Shown here one piece after another: positions 1 through 7,330 of a DNA stretch of 64,000 nucleotides. The position numbers and the translations under genes are program-made. The DNA comes from Gemmatimonadota bacterium (GTDB lineage Bacteria; Gemmatimonadota; Gemmatimonadetes; Gemmatimonadales; Gemmatimonadaceae), in assembly GCA_028287305.1 (NCBI GenBank), contig JAQBPX010000019.1, positions 62,001 through 126,000 of the forward strand. The letters run 5' to 3'. The notes under the pieces are model-generated. The model had not been told where the DNA came from and made no database searches. It was given only the letters and a program-made list of their open reading frames with translations. Position 1 is the first letter of the stretch. Each line of letters begins with the position of its first letter.

Positions 1-1985
1 TCGACGACGCGATCGTGGTGCGCGAGAACATCGTGCGGCACCTGGAGATGGGAAAGGATCACTTCGCCGCGGCCCGCGAGGGCACCGACGAGATCGGGCT
101 GGCGGTGATGGCGACGAGCTTCGCGGTGATCGCCGTGTTCTTTCCCGTGGCCTTCATGGGCGGGATGATCGGCAAGATCTTCTTCCAGTTCGGCGTGACC
201 GTCGCCTTCGCGGTACTCGTGTCGCTGTTCGTGTCGTTCACGCTCGACCCGATGCTCTCGAGCATCTGGATGGACCCGGAGGTCGAGCATGCGAGCGGCC
301 CCGAGGGCGAGGCGCGCATCGCGGAGCAGCGCAAGCGCGCGAACCCGGTGCGTCGCGTGGCGTTCGCGTTCAACGACTGGTTCGAGCGCGTCGCGGACCG
401 CTATCCCGGCTGGCTCACGTGGGCCCTCTCGCATCGCCTGGTCATGCTGGCGATGGCCGCGTCCACCGTGGTCGCGAGCTTCATCATCCTCCCGCGGCTC
501 GGGTTCACGTGGATGCCCGACGTGAATGGCGACGAGTTCAACGTGGGCTACAAGACGCCACCGGGCTCGCGCCTGGAGTACACGCTCCAGAAGGGCCGCG
601 ACATCGTGGCGATGCTGCAGAAGCAGCCCGAGACGGACTTCACCTACCTCACGGTGGGCGGCGGGTTTCGCGGCACGCCGAACAACGGCCAGATCTTCGT
701 GCGGCTCAAGCACGACCGGAAGAAGTCGCTGTTCGAGATCCAGGGGGAGCTGCGCGGCAAGCTGCGCGCGATCCCCGGCATCAAGCCGGCCATCACTGGG
801 CAACAGTCCATCTTCGGCGGGCGTGGGCAGCCCATCCGCGTGAACGTGCAGGGGCCGGAGCTCTCGCGACTGAAGATCGCCGCCGCCCGGGTGCTCGAGG
901 TCATGAAGGACGTCCCGGGCATCGCCGAGCCGAACTCCACCGACGAGGGCGACATCCCCGGGCTCGACGTGCAGGTGGACCGTGCCGAGGCGTGGCGCGC
1001 CGGGCTGGGCGTGGGCGCCGTGGCGGCCACGCTGCAGCCATTGTTCGCGGGCCAGCGCGCCACCACGTGGGAGGACGCGCAGGGATTCAACCACGACGTC
1101 GTGGTGGTCTTTCCCGATTCGCTCCGGACCTCGGCGGCCGACGTCGCGCAGCTCCCGGTGGCCAGCACCTCGGTGGGCGCGAACGGCATGACCACCATGG
1201 TGCCGCTCTCGCAGGTGGCCGACGTGCGCGCCGGCGTGGGGCCGCAGCAGATCGAGCGGCGACAGCTCGAGCAGCAGGTGCAGATCTCCGCCGGCGTGCT
1301 GCCGAACTACGCAATGGGCGACGTGGCGGCGAACGTCGAAAAGGCGATCGACGCGATGGGGCTGCCGCCGGGCTATCACGCCGTGTTCGGCGGCGACGTG
1401 CAGAACCTCAACGAGACCAAGGGCTACGTTCTGGAGGCCCTGATGCTCGCCGTGGTGTTCATCTACCTGATCCTGGCGTCGCTCTTCGGCTCCTTCCTGC
1501 AGCCGCTGGCCATCATGCTCGCGCTGCCGCTCAGCTTCATCGGCGTGGCGCTCGCCCTGCTCATCACGAAGGGCAACATGAACGTGATGACGATGATCGG
1601 CATCATCATGCTCATGGGCCTCGTGACCAAGAACGGGATCCTGCTGGTGGACTTCGCCAACCAGCGCCGGGAGCTGGGCGACGATCGCGAGCATGCGCTG
1701 CTCACCGCGGGGCGCATCCGCCTGCGCCCGATCATCATGACCACCGTGGCGATGATCTTCGGCATGATCCCGCTTGCCCTGGCGATCGGCGCCGGCGCCG
1801 AGCAGCGTGCCCCCATGGCGCGCGCCGTGATCGGGGGGCTCATCACCTCCACGCTGTTGACCCTCTTCGTGGTGCCGGTGGTCTACACCATCCTGGACGA
1901 CCTGTCCGCCTGGGTGCTGGGGCGCTGGGGTGCGTCCCATCCGCACGGAACGGCCCCGGAAATCCTGGCGCCAGCCCGCGACTGA
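1..1985 (+). CDS. RND efflux pump inner-membrane permease (HAE1/AcrB-type), 5' end outside window
   Basis: Inner-membrane drug/proton antiporter subunit that would work with a periplasmic adaptor and an outer-membrane channel. The reading frame is open from base 3 and opens with DDAIVVRENI, the TM4 motif containing the two adjacent Asp of the proton relay. About 661 residues are visible of the roughly 1050 usual for the family: the end of the first membrane half, the second periplasmic porter/docking region and TM8-12, ending in the VVPVVYTIL helix. One oddity is Arg after DDAIVV where Val is usual. Adaptor and channel genes are not in the window, so the substrate cannot be assigned. No gene follows closely enough to be clearly co-transcribed. 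Confidence 0.93.
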   Translation, partial: DDAIVVRENIVRHLEMGKDHFAAAREGTDEIGLAVMATSFAVIAVFFPVAFMGGMIGKIFFQFGVTVAFAVLVSLFVSFTLDPMLSSIWMDPEVEHASGPEGEARIAEQRKRANPVRRVAFAFNDWFERVADRYPGWLTWALSHRLVMLAMAASTVVASFIILPRLGFTWMPDVNGDEFNVGYKTPPGSRLEYTLQKGRDIVAMLQKQPETDFTYLTVGGGFRGTPNNGQIFVRLKHDRKKSLFEIQGELRGKLRAIPGIKPAITGQQSIFGGRGQPIRVNVQGPELSRLKIAAARVLEVMKDVPGIAEPNSTDEGDIPGLDVQVDRAEAWRAGLGVGAVAATLQPLFAGQRATTWEDAQGFNHDVVVVFPDSLRTSAADVAQLPVASTSVGANGMTTMVPLSQVADVRAGVGPQQIERRQLEQQVQISAGVLPNYAMGDVAANVEKAIDAMGLPPGYHAVFGGDVQNLNETKGYVLEALMLAVVFIYLILASLFGSFLQPLAIMLALPLSFIGVALALLITKGNMNVMTMIGIIMLMGLVTKNGILLVDFANQRRELGDDREHALLTAGRIRLRPIIMTTVAMIFGMIPLALAIGAGAEQRAPMARAVIGGLITSTLLTLFVVPVVYTILDDLSAWVLGRWGASHPHGTAPEILAPARD

Positions 1986-2070
1986 GCCCCTGGCGCAGGG
2001 GCGCAGGCACGGCTCGAAGGGCCGAGTGCTTGACGAACTGCTCCCGCCGCTTTACTAGGAGGGCATCACG

Positions 2071-2166
2071 ATGCGCACCATCTTGCGCGCGTTGAGCGAG
2101 CCGGTGATGGGGCATGCGTCGTGCAGCACGCCCCCCACCGACCGACACGAGCGTTTCTTCCCATAG
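2071..2166 (+). CDS. possible small protein (31 aa) upstream of and coupled to the histone-like gene
   Basis: A 31-codon frame starting MRTILRALSEP has a strong Shine-Dalgarno sequence (AGGAGGG at 2057-2063, seven bases before the ATG). Its TAG stop (2164-2166) overlaps the AGGAGG ribosome binding site of the next gene. That arrangement is typical of a translated leader or coupled small gene. It carries one Cys and one His and has no recognisable domain. It may encode a real small protein or a regulatory leader peptide. I do not recognise a family, and the case rests only on the two ribosome binding sites and the spacing. Confidence 0.45.
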   Translation: MRTILRALSEPVMGHASCSTPPTDRHERFFP

Positions 2167-2176
2167 GAGGCCGGCA

Positions 2177-2911
2177 ATGCCCCGCGGTGACGAGTTGCAG
2201 GACGAGTTCCGATTCTCCGATCACGACGATGAGTCGGACGATCTCGGCTACGGTGGTGGTGGCGGCGGCGGCGGCGCGTCGTACGACGACGACGACGACG
2301 AGGACGGCGGCTGGGTTTCCCACAAGGACGACAGCAACGACCTCTGGGACAGCACCGACGACTCGGACGACGACGATGACGAGGAGGCGCCCGCGGTAGC
2401 CGCCACGGACGACGATGACGACGATGGCGCCGAGTTCGGGAGCGCCCCCATCGCGCGTCCCCGGGCATCTCGGGCGGCGGGCGCCAGCAAGCCGACGCCC
2501 GTGCCGCAGATGCCGTCCAAGGCGGCTGCGCCGGCCAAGGCTGCGCCGGCCAAGGCGGCTGCTCCGGCCAAGGCGGCTGCGCCGGCGAAGAAGGCCGCGG
2601 CACCTGCAAAGGCAGCCGCGCCCGCGAAGAAGGCCGCTGCTCCAGCTAAGAAGGCCGCCGCTCCGGCGAAGAAGGTGGCTGTCCCGGCGAAGAAGGCCGC
2701 GGCTCCAGCGAAGAAGGCCGCCCCTGCGAAAAAGGCGGCCCCGAAGCAGGCGATGAAGAAGCCCGCGCCCGCGAAGAAGGGTGCGGCGAAGAAGGCCATG
2801 CCTGCGAAGAAGGGCGCGGCCAAGAAGCCCATGCCCATGAAGAAGGGTGCGGCCAGGAAGCCCGTGCCCGCGAAGAAGGCTGCGAAGAAGTCCAGCAAGG
2901 GACGTCGCTAG
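2177..2911 (+). CDS. acidic N-terminus / Lys-Ala-Pro-rich histone H1-like protein
   Basis: This is a 244-residue low-complexity protein with two opposite halves. Residues 1-90 are strongly acidic (runs of Asp, a Gly8 run); residues about 115-244 are repeats of APAKKA/AAPAK type, resembling the C-terminal tail of histone H1 and bacterial HctB-like proteins. The start is set by AGGAGG at 2165-2170, six bases before ATG. The basic tail probably binds nucleic acid without sequence preference, and the acidic head could neutralise it or bind basic partners; both roles are inference from composition. A 13-bp stem-loop after the stop is a likely terminator. A second Lys-rich protein lies at 50661-51134. 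Repeat-rich coding DNA makes the length prone to slippage. Confidence 0.85.
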   Translation: MPRGDELQDEFRFSDHDDESDDLGYGGGGGGGGASYDDDDDEDGGWVSHKDDSNDLWDSTDDSDDDDDEEAPAVAATDDDDDDGAEFGSAPIARPRASRAAGASKPTPVPQMPSKAAAPAKAAPAKAAAPAKAAAPAKKAAAPAKAAAPAKKAAAPAKKAAAPAKKVAVPAKKAAAPAKKAAPAKKAAPKQAMKKPAPAKKGAAKKAMPAKKGAAKKPMPMKKGAARKPVPAKKAAKKSSKGRR

Positions 2912-2948
2912 CAGTTTCGCTGGCACGTCGCCTCGTACGGCATCACCG

Positions 2949-2985
2949 GCGGCGGAGCGCGCACCTCGCGCTCCGCCGCTTCCGT
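2949..2985 (+). terminator. stem-loop terminator of the histone-like gene
   Basis: A perfect 13-bp inverted repeat (2949-2961 and 2967-2979) with a 5-base loop lies 38 bases after the stop codon and is followed by a pyrimidine-rich stretch containing TCTTTC. No long T-run is present, so its efficiency is uncertain. Confidence 0.55.
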
Positions 2986-3014
2986 CTTTCCCGCATCGCA
3001 TCCATGCTTCTGAC

Positions 3015-4514
3015 ATGACGTCGATCGAACGGCTCACGCTCGACGCGCTCCCGGTCACCGTCTGGACGGTGGACGTGGAGGGCCGGATCACCTTCGTCAA
3101 CCGGAGCTGGTCCCGCTTCGCCACGGCCAACGCCGCACCCACCTTCCTCTCCGAGGAGCTGAAGGTGCTCGGCAGCTCCATCTGGGACGTCGTGCGCGGC
3201 GAGGAGCGTGCGCAGATCGAGCACGCCATGGAGTCGCTGCGTTCGGGACGCTCGCAGTCGCTGAGCTGGGAATTCCCCTGCGACTCGCCCGACGAGTCGC
3301 GCGTGTTCCTCATGCAGCTCAGCGCCATGCGCGAGGGCAGCCAGGTGGTGGGCTTCGCCTTTTCCACCGTGGACATCACGCAGAGCCACCGCGTGCGCGA
3401 AGTGCTGATCGACACCGGCATGGCGCTCGCGCGCACGATCTCGGTGGACCGCGTGGCCCAGGAGGTCGCGCAACAGTTGCGACGCTCGCTGGCGTGCGAG
3501 GGCGTGGCGATCGCGCTCGCCGACGACGAGACGTCTGCCCTGCGCCTCGTCTATGCCGCCGGCTACGAGGATGAGGACAGCGCGCTCGAGGTGGAGCTCA
3601 AGCCCACGTGGCTCGAGGCGCTCGCGCGAGGCGAGGTCGTCACGCGCACGCTCGCGCAGGGCATCGAGATCACCGCGCCCATGACGTCGAGCGAGGGCGT
3701 GATCGGCGCCGTGACGCTGCTGTCGCGGCCGATCGAGTCGCCCTATCGCCTGGAGGAGACGCGGCGCATGCTCGCGACGGTGGCGGCGGAAACAGCCGCC
3801 GCCATCGAGCGCGCGTGGCTCGTGCGACGCGTGGAGCACAAGCGGCGCCTCGAGGCCATCGGCGAGGTGAGCGCCGGCGTGGCGCACGAGCTCCGCAATC
3901 CGCTCTTCGGCATCTCGTCCGCCGCGCAGCTCCTCCGCTTTCGCGTGAAGGAAGATCCCGTCGTCGAGAAGAACGTCGGCCGGATCCTGCGCGAAGTGGA
4001 GCGGCTCAACGGCATGGTGACGTCGCTGCTCGAGTACGGACGGCCCGCGCCCATTCGCTTGGTGAACGGCGATCCCGACGCGGTGTGGGACGACGTGCTC
4101 GAGGCCGAGCGCGGTCGCCTCGAGAGCCGGCAGCTGGCCATTCACGTCACGCGGGCCGAGCCACCCGCCACGTGCCGGATAGACAGCGCGCAGCTCGGCC
4201 AGGTGTTCCTCAACGTGCTCGTGAACGCGGTGGATGCGGCGCCCGAGGGATCCGACCTCAGCCTCGTGACCTCGTCGCTGCCACATGGCGGCTGGCGCTG
4301 TCGCCTGCGCAACGGGGGCGCGGCCATTCCCCCGGAAGCGCTGCCGCGGGTGTTCGAGATCTTCTTCTCGGCCAAGGCCGGCGGCACGGGCATTGGCCTG
4401 GCGCTCTGCCAGCGCATCGTGCAGGAGCACGGCGGCACGATCGGCCTGGAGAGCACGCCGGAGCACGGCACCACCGTCACCATCCAGCTGCCCCCCGCGG
4501 CGCGCGAGGGCTGA
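3015..4514 (+). CDS. PAS-GAF sensor histidine kinase
   Basis: Sensor kinase of an NtrB-like two-component pair with the adjacent regulator at 4533. The 499 residues run PAS (about 1-125), GAF (about 135-265), a dimerisation helix with H-box AGVAHELRNPL (phospho-acceptor His291), and an ATPase domain with N-box Asn400/Asn404 and F/G2 region FFSAKAGGTGIGLAL (451-464). The G1 box is degenerate (RNGGAAI, where D-x-G-x-G is usual), which should be checked for ATP binding. There are no transmembrane helices, so it is cytosolic and probably senses a small ligand or redox signal. The ATG at 3015 gives a PAS domain without extra sequence; an upstream extension is open but has no supporting ribosome binding site. 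Confidence 0.92.
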   Translation: MTSIERLTLDALPVTVWTVDVEGRITFVNRSWSRFATANAAPTFLSEELKVLGSSIWDVVRGEERAQIEHAMESLRSGRSQSLSWEFPCDSPDESRVFLMQLSAMREGSQVVGFAFSTVDITQSHRVREVLIDTGMALARTISVDRVAQEVAQQLRRSLACEGVAIALADDETSALRLVYAAGYEDEDSALEVELKPTWLEALARGEVVTRTLAQGIEITAPMTSSEGVIGAVTLLSRPIESPYRLEETRRMLATVAAETAAAIERAWLVRRVEHKRRLEAIGEVSAGVAHELRNPLFGISSAAQLLRFRVKEDPVVEKNVGRILREVERLNGMVTSLLEYGRPAPIRLVNGDPDAVWDDVLEAERGRLESRQLAIHVTRAEPPATCRIDSAQLGQVFLNVLVNAVDAAPEGSDLSLVTSSLPHGGWRCRLRNGGAAIPPEALPRVFEIFFSAKAGGTGIGLALCQRIVQEHGGTIGLESTPEHGTTVTIQLPPAAREG

Positions 4515-4532
4515 GCGCAGCTCAGCGCCAAC

Positions 4533-5825
4533 GTGCCCTCCGTCCTCATCGCCGACGACGACGCCACCATCCGCGAGGTGCTCGCGGAATTCTTCGCCGC
4601 GCTCGGCTGGCACTCGCGAGCCGCTGCCTCGGCCACCGAGGCGCGCGCTGCCGCGGCCGAAGATGCGCCGGACCTCGCGCTGGTGGACCTGCGCCTGCCC
4701 GACGCGAGCGGCCTCACGCTGCTCGAGGCCCTGCGCGCCGACGATCCCGCAGTCTCCGTGATCGTCCTCACCGGGCATGGCGACGTCGCCACCGCCGTGC
4801 GCGCCATGCAGCAGGGCGCGGCCGACTTCCTCGAGAAGCCGGTGAACCTCGACGCGCTGCAGGCAGCGGCGGAGCAGGCGCTCGAGCTCGGGCGCCTCAA
4901 GCGGGAGCTCGGCGTCCTCCGCGCGCGCGAGGCGCCGAGCGCGGAAGGCGCGGCTCCCGATGCGTCGCTCGAGCGGCTGATCGCGCTCGCCGCGCGGAAC
5001 GGCGACGTCCCCGTCCTGATCGTCGGCGAGACGGGCACGGGAAAGGGATGGGTGGCGCGCCGCATCCACCAGGAATCGGCGCAACGCGAGGCACCCTTCG
5101 TGGAGATCAACTGCGCGTCGCTCTCGGCGACGTTCGTGGAGAGTGAACTGTTCGGCCACGAGCGCGGCGCGTTCACCGATGCACGACAGGCGAAGCGCGG
5201 ATTGTTCGAGGTGGCGAGTCGCGGCAGCGTCTTCCTGGATGAAGTGGGCGAGCTCGCGCTCGAGGTGCAGCCGCGATTGCTCAAGGCGCTCGAGGAGCGG
5301 CGCTTTCGCCGGCTGGGCGGCACCGTGGAGCTCACCACGGACGCGCGCATGATCGCGGCGACCAACGTGCCGCTGCGCACGCGAGTGGAGGAGGGGCGCT
5401 TTCGCGCGGACCTCTTCTACCGGCTGCAGGTGCTCACCATCGAGCTGCCCCCGCTTCGTGAGCGCCAGGGGGACCTGCGCGCGCTGACGCAGTCGCTCCT
5501 CCCTGCGGGCGCCCGGCTCGCGACCGACGCGAAGCGCGTGATGGAGCGATACCCGTGGCCGGGGAACGTGCGCGAGCTGAAGAACGTGCTCTGGCGTGCC
5601 GCGCTGCTCGCCGACGGGGCGCCGATTGGCGTACGCGAGCTGGGACTGCCGCCGACGACGGTGGGCACCGCGCCGAGCCTCACGCTCAACGATGCCGAGC
5701 AGCGCGCCATCGAGCTGGCGCTCGCGAACGCGAAGGGCAACAAGACGAGGGCGGCGGAGCTGCTGGGCATCGCGCGCTCGACGCTGAACGAGAAGCTCCG
5801 TCGGAAATCGGACGATCAGGGTTGA
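4533..5825 (+). CDS. sigma-54-dependent response regulator (NtrC family)
   Basis: Partner regulator of the kinase 18 bases upstream. The 430 residues have a receiver domain (Asp52 phospho-acceptor, Thr80, Lys102), an AAA+ domain with Walker A GETGTGKG (164-171), sigma-54 contact loop GAFTDA (211-216; the usual last Gly is Asp, a variant seen in active members) and a C-terminal Fis-type helix-turn-helix ending in a RAAELLGIARSTLNEKL segment. The GTG start at 4533 begins directly with the receiver. Two palindromic sites overlap and follow its 3' end, and a -24/-12 promoter follows, so its nearest target is probably the response regulator gene at 5939. Confidence 0.94.
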   Translation: MPSVLIADDDATIREVLAEFFAALGWHSRAAASATEARAAAAEDAPDLALVDLRLPDASGLTLLEALRADDPAVSVIVLTGHGDVATAVRAMQQGAADFLEKPVNLDALQAAAEQALELGRLKRELGVLRAREAPSAEGAAPDASLERLIALAARNGDVPVLIVGETGTGKGWVARRIHQESAQREAPFVEINCASLSATFVESELFGHERGAFTDARQAKRGLFEVASRGSVFLDEVGELALEVQPRLLKALEERRFRRLGGTVELTTDARMIAATNVPLRTRVEEGRFRADLFYRLQVLTIELPPLRERQGDLRALTQSLLPAGARLATDAKRVMERYPWPGNVRELKNVLWRAALLADGAPIGVRELGLPPTTVGTAPSLTLNDAEQRAIELALANAKGNKTRAAELLGIARSTLNEKLRRKSDDQG

Positions 5826-5844
5826 GGCTGTCCGGAAATCGGAC
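5800..5844 (+). promoter_or_regulatory. paired palindromic sites, candidate enhancer for the sigma-54 activator
   Basis: Two near-identical copies, GTCGGAAATCGGAC (5800-5813) and GTCCGGAAATCGGAC (5830-5844), are about 31 bp apart, close to three helical turns. The second has perfect GTCCG/CGGAC arms. They lie in the last codons of and just after the activator gene, and about 66 and 96 bp upstream of the expected start of a -24/-12 promoter. This geometry fits upstream activating sequences for an enhancer-binding protein. Confidence 0.55.
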
Positions 5845-5876
5845 GCATGATCTGACAAGTTTTGTGATGTAGGCCG

Positions 5877-5892
5877 TGGCTAAGCCGTTGCC
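5877..5892 (+). promoter_or_regulatory. sigma-54 (-24/-12) promoter
   Basis: TGGCTAAGCCGTTGCC matches the -24/-12 consensus: invariant GG (5878-5879) and GC (5890-5891) are separated by exactly ten bases and preceded by T, with TTGC at -12. Transcription would begin near 5903, about 36 bases before the ATG of the single-domain response regulator. Confidence 0.6.
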
Positions 5893-5938
5893 TGGACGCA
5901 GGTTGGGTGGTTGATGCTGGCGTGGTGCAGTCTTCGCG

Positions 5939-6391
5939 ATGCATGCCGTCGTGACCAGCCAAAGCCCAAAGTCCAAAGCCCAAAGCCCTCTACGCGCCGT
6001 CCTGATCATCGAGGACGAGCCCAGCATCCGCGAGGTGCTGGTGGACCTGTTCAGCGTCGCTGACGTCGAGGTCTCCAGCGCCGGCGCACTCGACGCAGGG
6101 CTGGCGCTGCTGCGCGGCCGGAGCTTCGACCTCGTGATCACCGACATCCGGCTGGGTGGCAATCGCGATGGCGGGCTGCAGGTCATGGCGGCAGCGGGGC
6201 TGCTCTGTCCGGATGCAGGCGTGGTGGCGCTCACGGCCTATCCGGACGACGACAACCGTCACGCGTCGGCGAGGCTCGGCGCCGCGCACTTCATCGAGAA
6301 GCCGGCGCCGCTCGAGCGAATCGCGGAGGTGGCCGCGCTCTACGGCGTGCCCACTGCCATCACGATGCGGGTGCGCGGCGCGCCCGCCTGA
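5939..6391 (+). CDS. single-domain response regulator (receiver only)
   Basis: A 150-residue CheY-like receiver: acidic pocket EDEP (25-28), phospho-acceptor Asp69 in DLVITDIRL, Thr in ALTAYPDD and Lys in FIEKPAP. It has no output domain, so it may act as a phosphate sink, relay or protein-binding switch. The first 18 or so residues are extra and are encoded by four copies of a 7-bp repeat (CCAAAGC type, 5959-5986), giving a Ser/Gln/Pro/Lys-rich tail. A later start is possible, but no good ribosome binding site is visible. The upstream -24/-12 promoter suggests control by the sigma-54 activator at 4533. Confidence 0.87.
   Translation: MHAVVTSQSPKSKAQSPLRAVLIIEDEPSIREVLVDLFSVADVEVSSAGALDAGLALLRGRSFDLVITDIRLGGNRDGGLQVMAAAGLLCPDAGVVALTAYPDDDNRHASARLGAAHFIEKPAPLERIAEVAALYGVPTAITMRVRGAPA
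5959..5986 (+). repeat. 7-bp tandem repeat, four copies, inside the response regulator N-terminus
   Basis: Units CCAAAGC, CCAAAGT, CCAAAGC, CCAAAGC run without gaps. A unit length that is not a multiple of three means a gain or loss of a copy would shift the frame, unless translation starts downstream. Confidence 0.7.
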
Positions 6392-6497
6392 GCTGCGCGC
6401 TCGATGGACGGGGTCGTCCGCTGGACCGGTGGGTGGAGGGGTGTGGGGTGAGCAGGACCGGTTCAGCGGGCGACTTGCGTGGGCATTATTCTTCGGG

Positions 6498-7043
6498 ATG
6501 GCTGAATCACCCGTCGCGCTGCTGCGCGCCCACGCCCGGCACGCGCCGTGGAACGCTCGCGGTCTTGCCTCACACGTGACGGCGCTCGTCGACGCGGCGG
6601 GCATGCGCCCGACCAATGCATCGGCCAGGGCGGCGCCGAGCGCGCGCTCGGTGCGCTTCTACGTGGCGAACGGGCTGCTCGACCGCCCCGAGGGTGCGGG
6701 CACAGCCGCCACGTACAACTACCGGCACTTCCTGCAGCTGCTCGCGATCAAGATCCGGCAGCGCGAGGGCGCGACGCTCGAAACGATCAAGGCCGAGATG
6801 TCGGGCCTCACGGGCGATGCGCTGGAGCGCCGCGTGGCCACGTCGCTCGCGCCCGCGCTCGGCGTGGGTGCGGACACGGCCGCGCGCACCACGGATGACT
6901 CGCGCTCGATGGCGTGGCGCCGGGTGATCGTGGCGGACGGCATCGAGGTGCACGTGCGCGAGGACTCGCCAGCCGCGCGCGACGAGTCGCTGATCGCGAT
7001 GCGCGAAGCGGTGCGCGCGGCGCTGGGTCGCGGGAACGACTGA
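6498..7043 (+). CDS. MerR-like helix-turn-helix transcriptional regulator
   Basis: A 181-residue protein whose middle (about residues 48-105) resembles the MerR DNA-binding winged helix: SVRFYVANGLLDRPEG followed by YNYRHFLQLLAIK and a helix with KAEMSGLTGDALERR. The first 45 residues look like an added helical segment. The C-terminal 60 residues have no Cys or His cluster, so metal sensing is not supported. The ATG at 6498 (CGGGATG context) is the first start that gives a compact protein; a longer frame upstream overlaps the preceding gene in another frame. Its target is unknown. Confidence 0.75.
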   Translation: MAESPVALLRAHARHAPWNARGLASHVTALVDAAGMRPTNASARAAPSARSVRFYVANGLLDRPEGAGTAATYNYRHFLQLLAIKIRQREGATLETIKAEMSGLTGDALERRVATSLAPALGVGADTAARTTDDSRSMAWRRVIVADGIEVHVREDSPAARDESLIAMREAVRAALGRGND

Positions 7044-7062
7044 GAAAGTCGCACCTGCTTAT

Positions 7063-7101
7063 GAGCGGTAGAGCGGTAGAGCGGTAGAGCGGTAGAGCGG
7101 T
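7063..7101 (+). repeat. 8-bp tandem repeat (GAGCGGTA), 4.9 copies
   Basis: GAGCGGTA is repeated four times, followed by seven of eight bases of a fifth unit, in the gap between two convergent genes. The copies are perfect, which suggests recent expansion. Confidence 0.9.
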
Positions 7102-7106
7102 CTTGG

Positions 7107-7247
7107 TCGCTCGCTGCGCTCGCTCCCCCGCCGAAAGGGCCCGAAACAGCTGAAAGGCGCCGCTTGCTCAATGCGCCACGCGGAGCGAGCGGCGCCGTTT
7201 CGGCCGTTTCCCGGTCGTTTCAGCGGATGAGCGAGCGCAGCGAGCGA
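7107..7247. repeat. large nested inverted repeat between convergent genes
   Basis: Outer arms are a perfect 19-bp inverted repeat (7107-7125 and 7229-7247). Inner arms (7156-7169 and 7183-7196) pair with one mismatch. Together they can fold the region into a long cruciform or hairpin. No open reading frame of note is present in 7044-7330. It could act as a two-way terminator or be a repeated extragenic element. Confidence 0.8.
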
Positions 7248-7330
7248 GCAAACAAGCTGTGGGACCGACACGCCGCACCGAGTAACCGTGCGCGGTACGA
7301 CGACCGGCAGTTGCGAGAACCGCTTCTCGG

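Noticed and set aside
2943-5858. A 971-codon open frame on the minus strand across the kinase and regulator genes
   Set aside because: It is an antisense shadow of two genes with clear domains; high GC keeps antisense frames open. It has no ribosome binding site or domain pattern.
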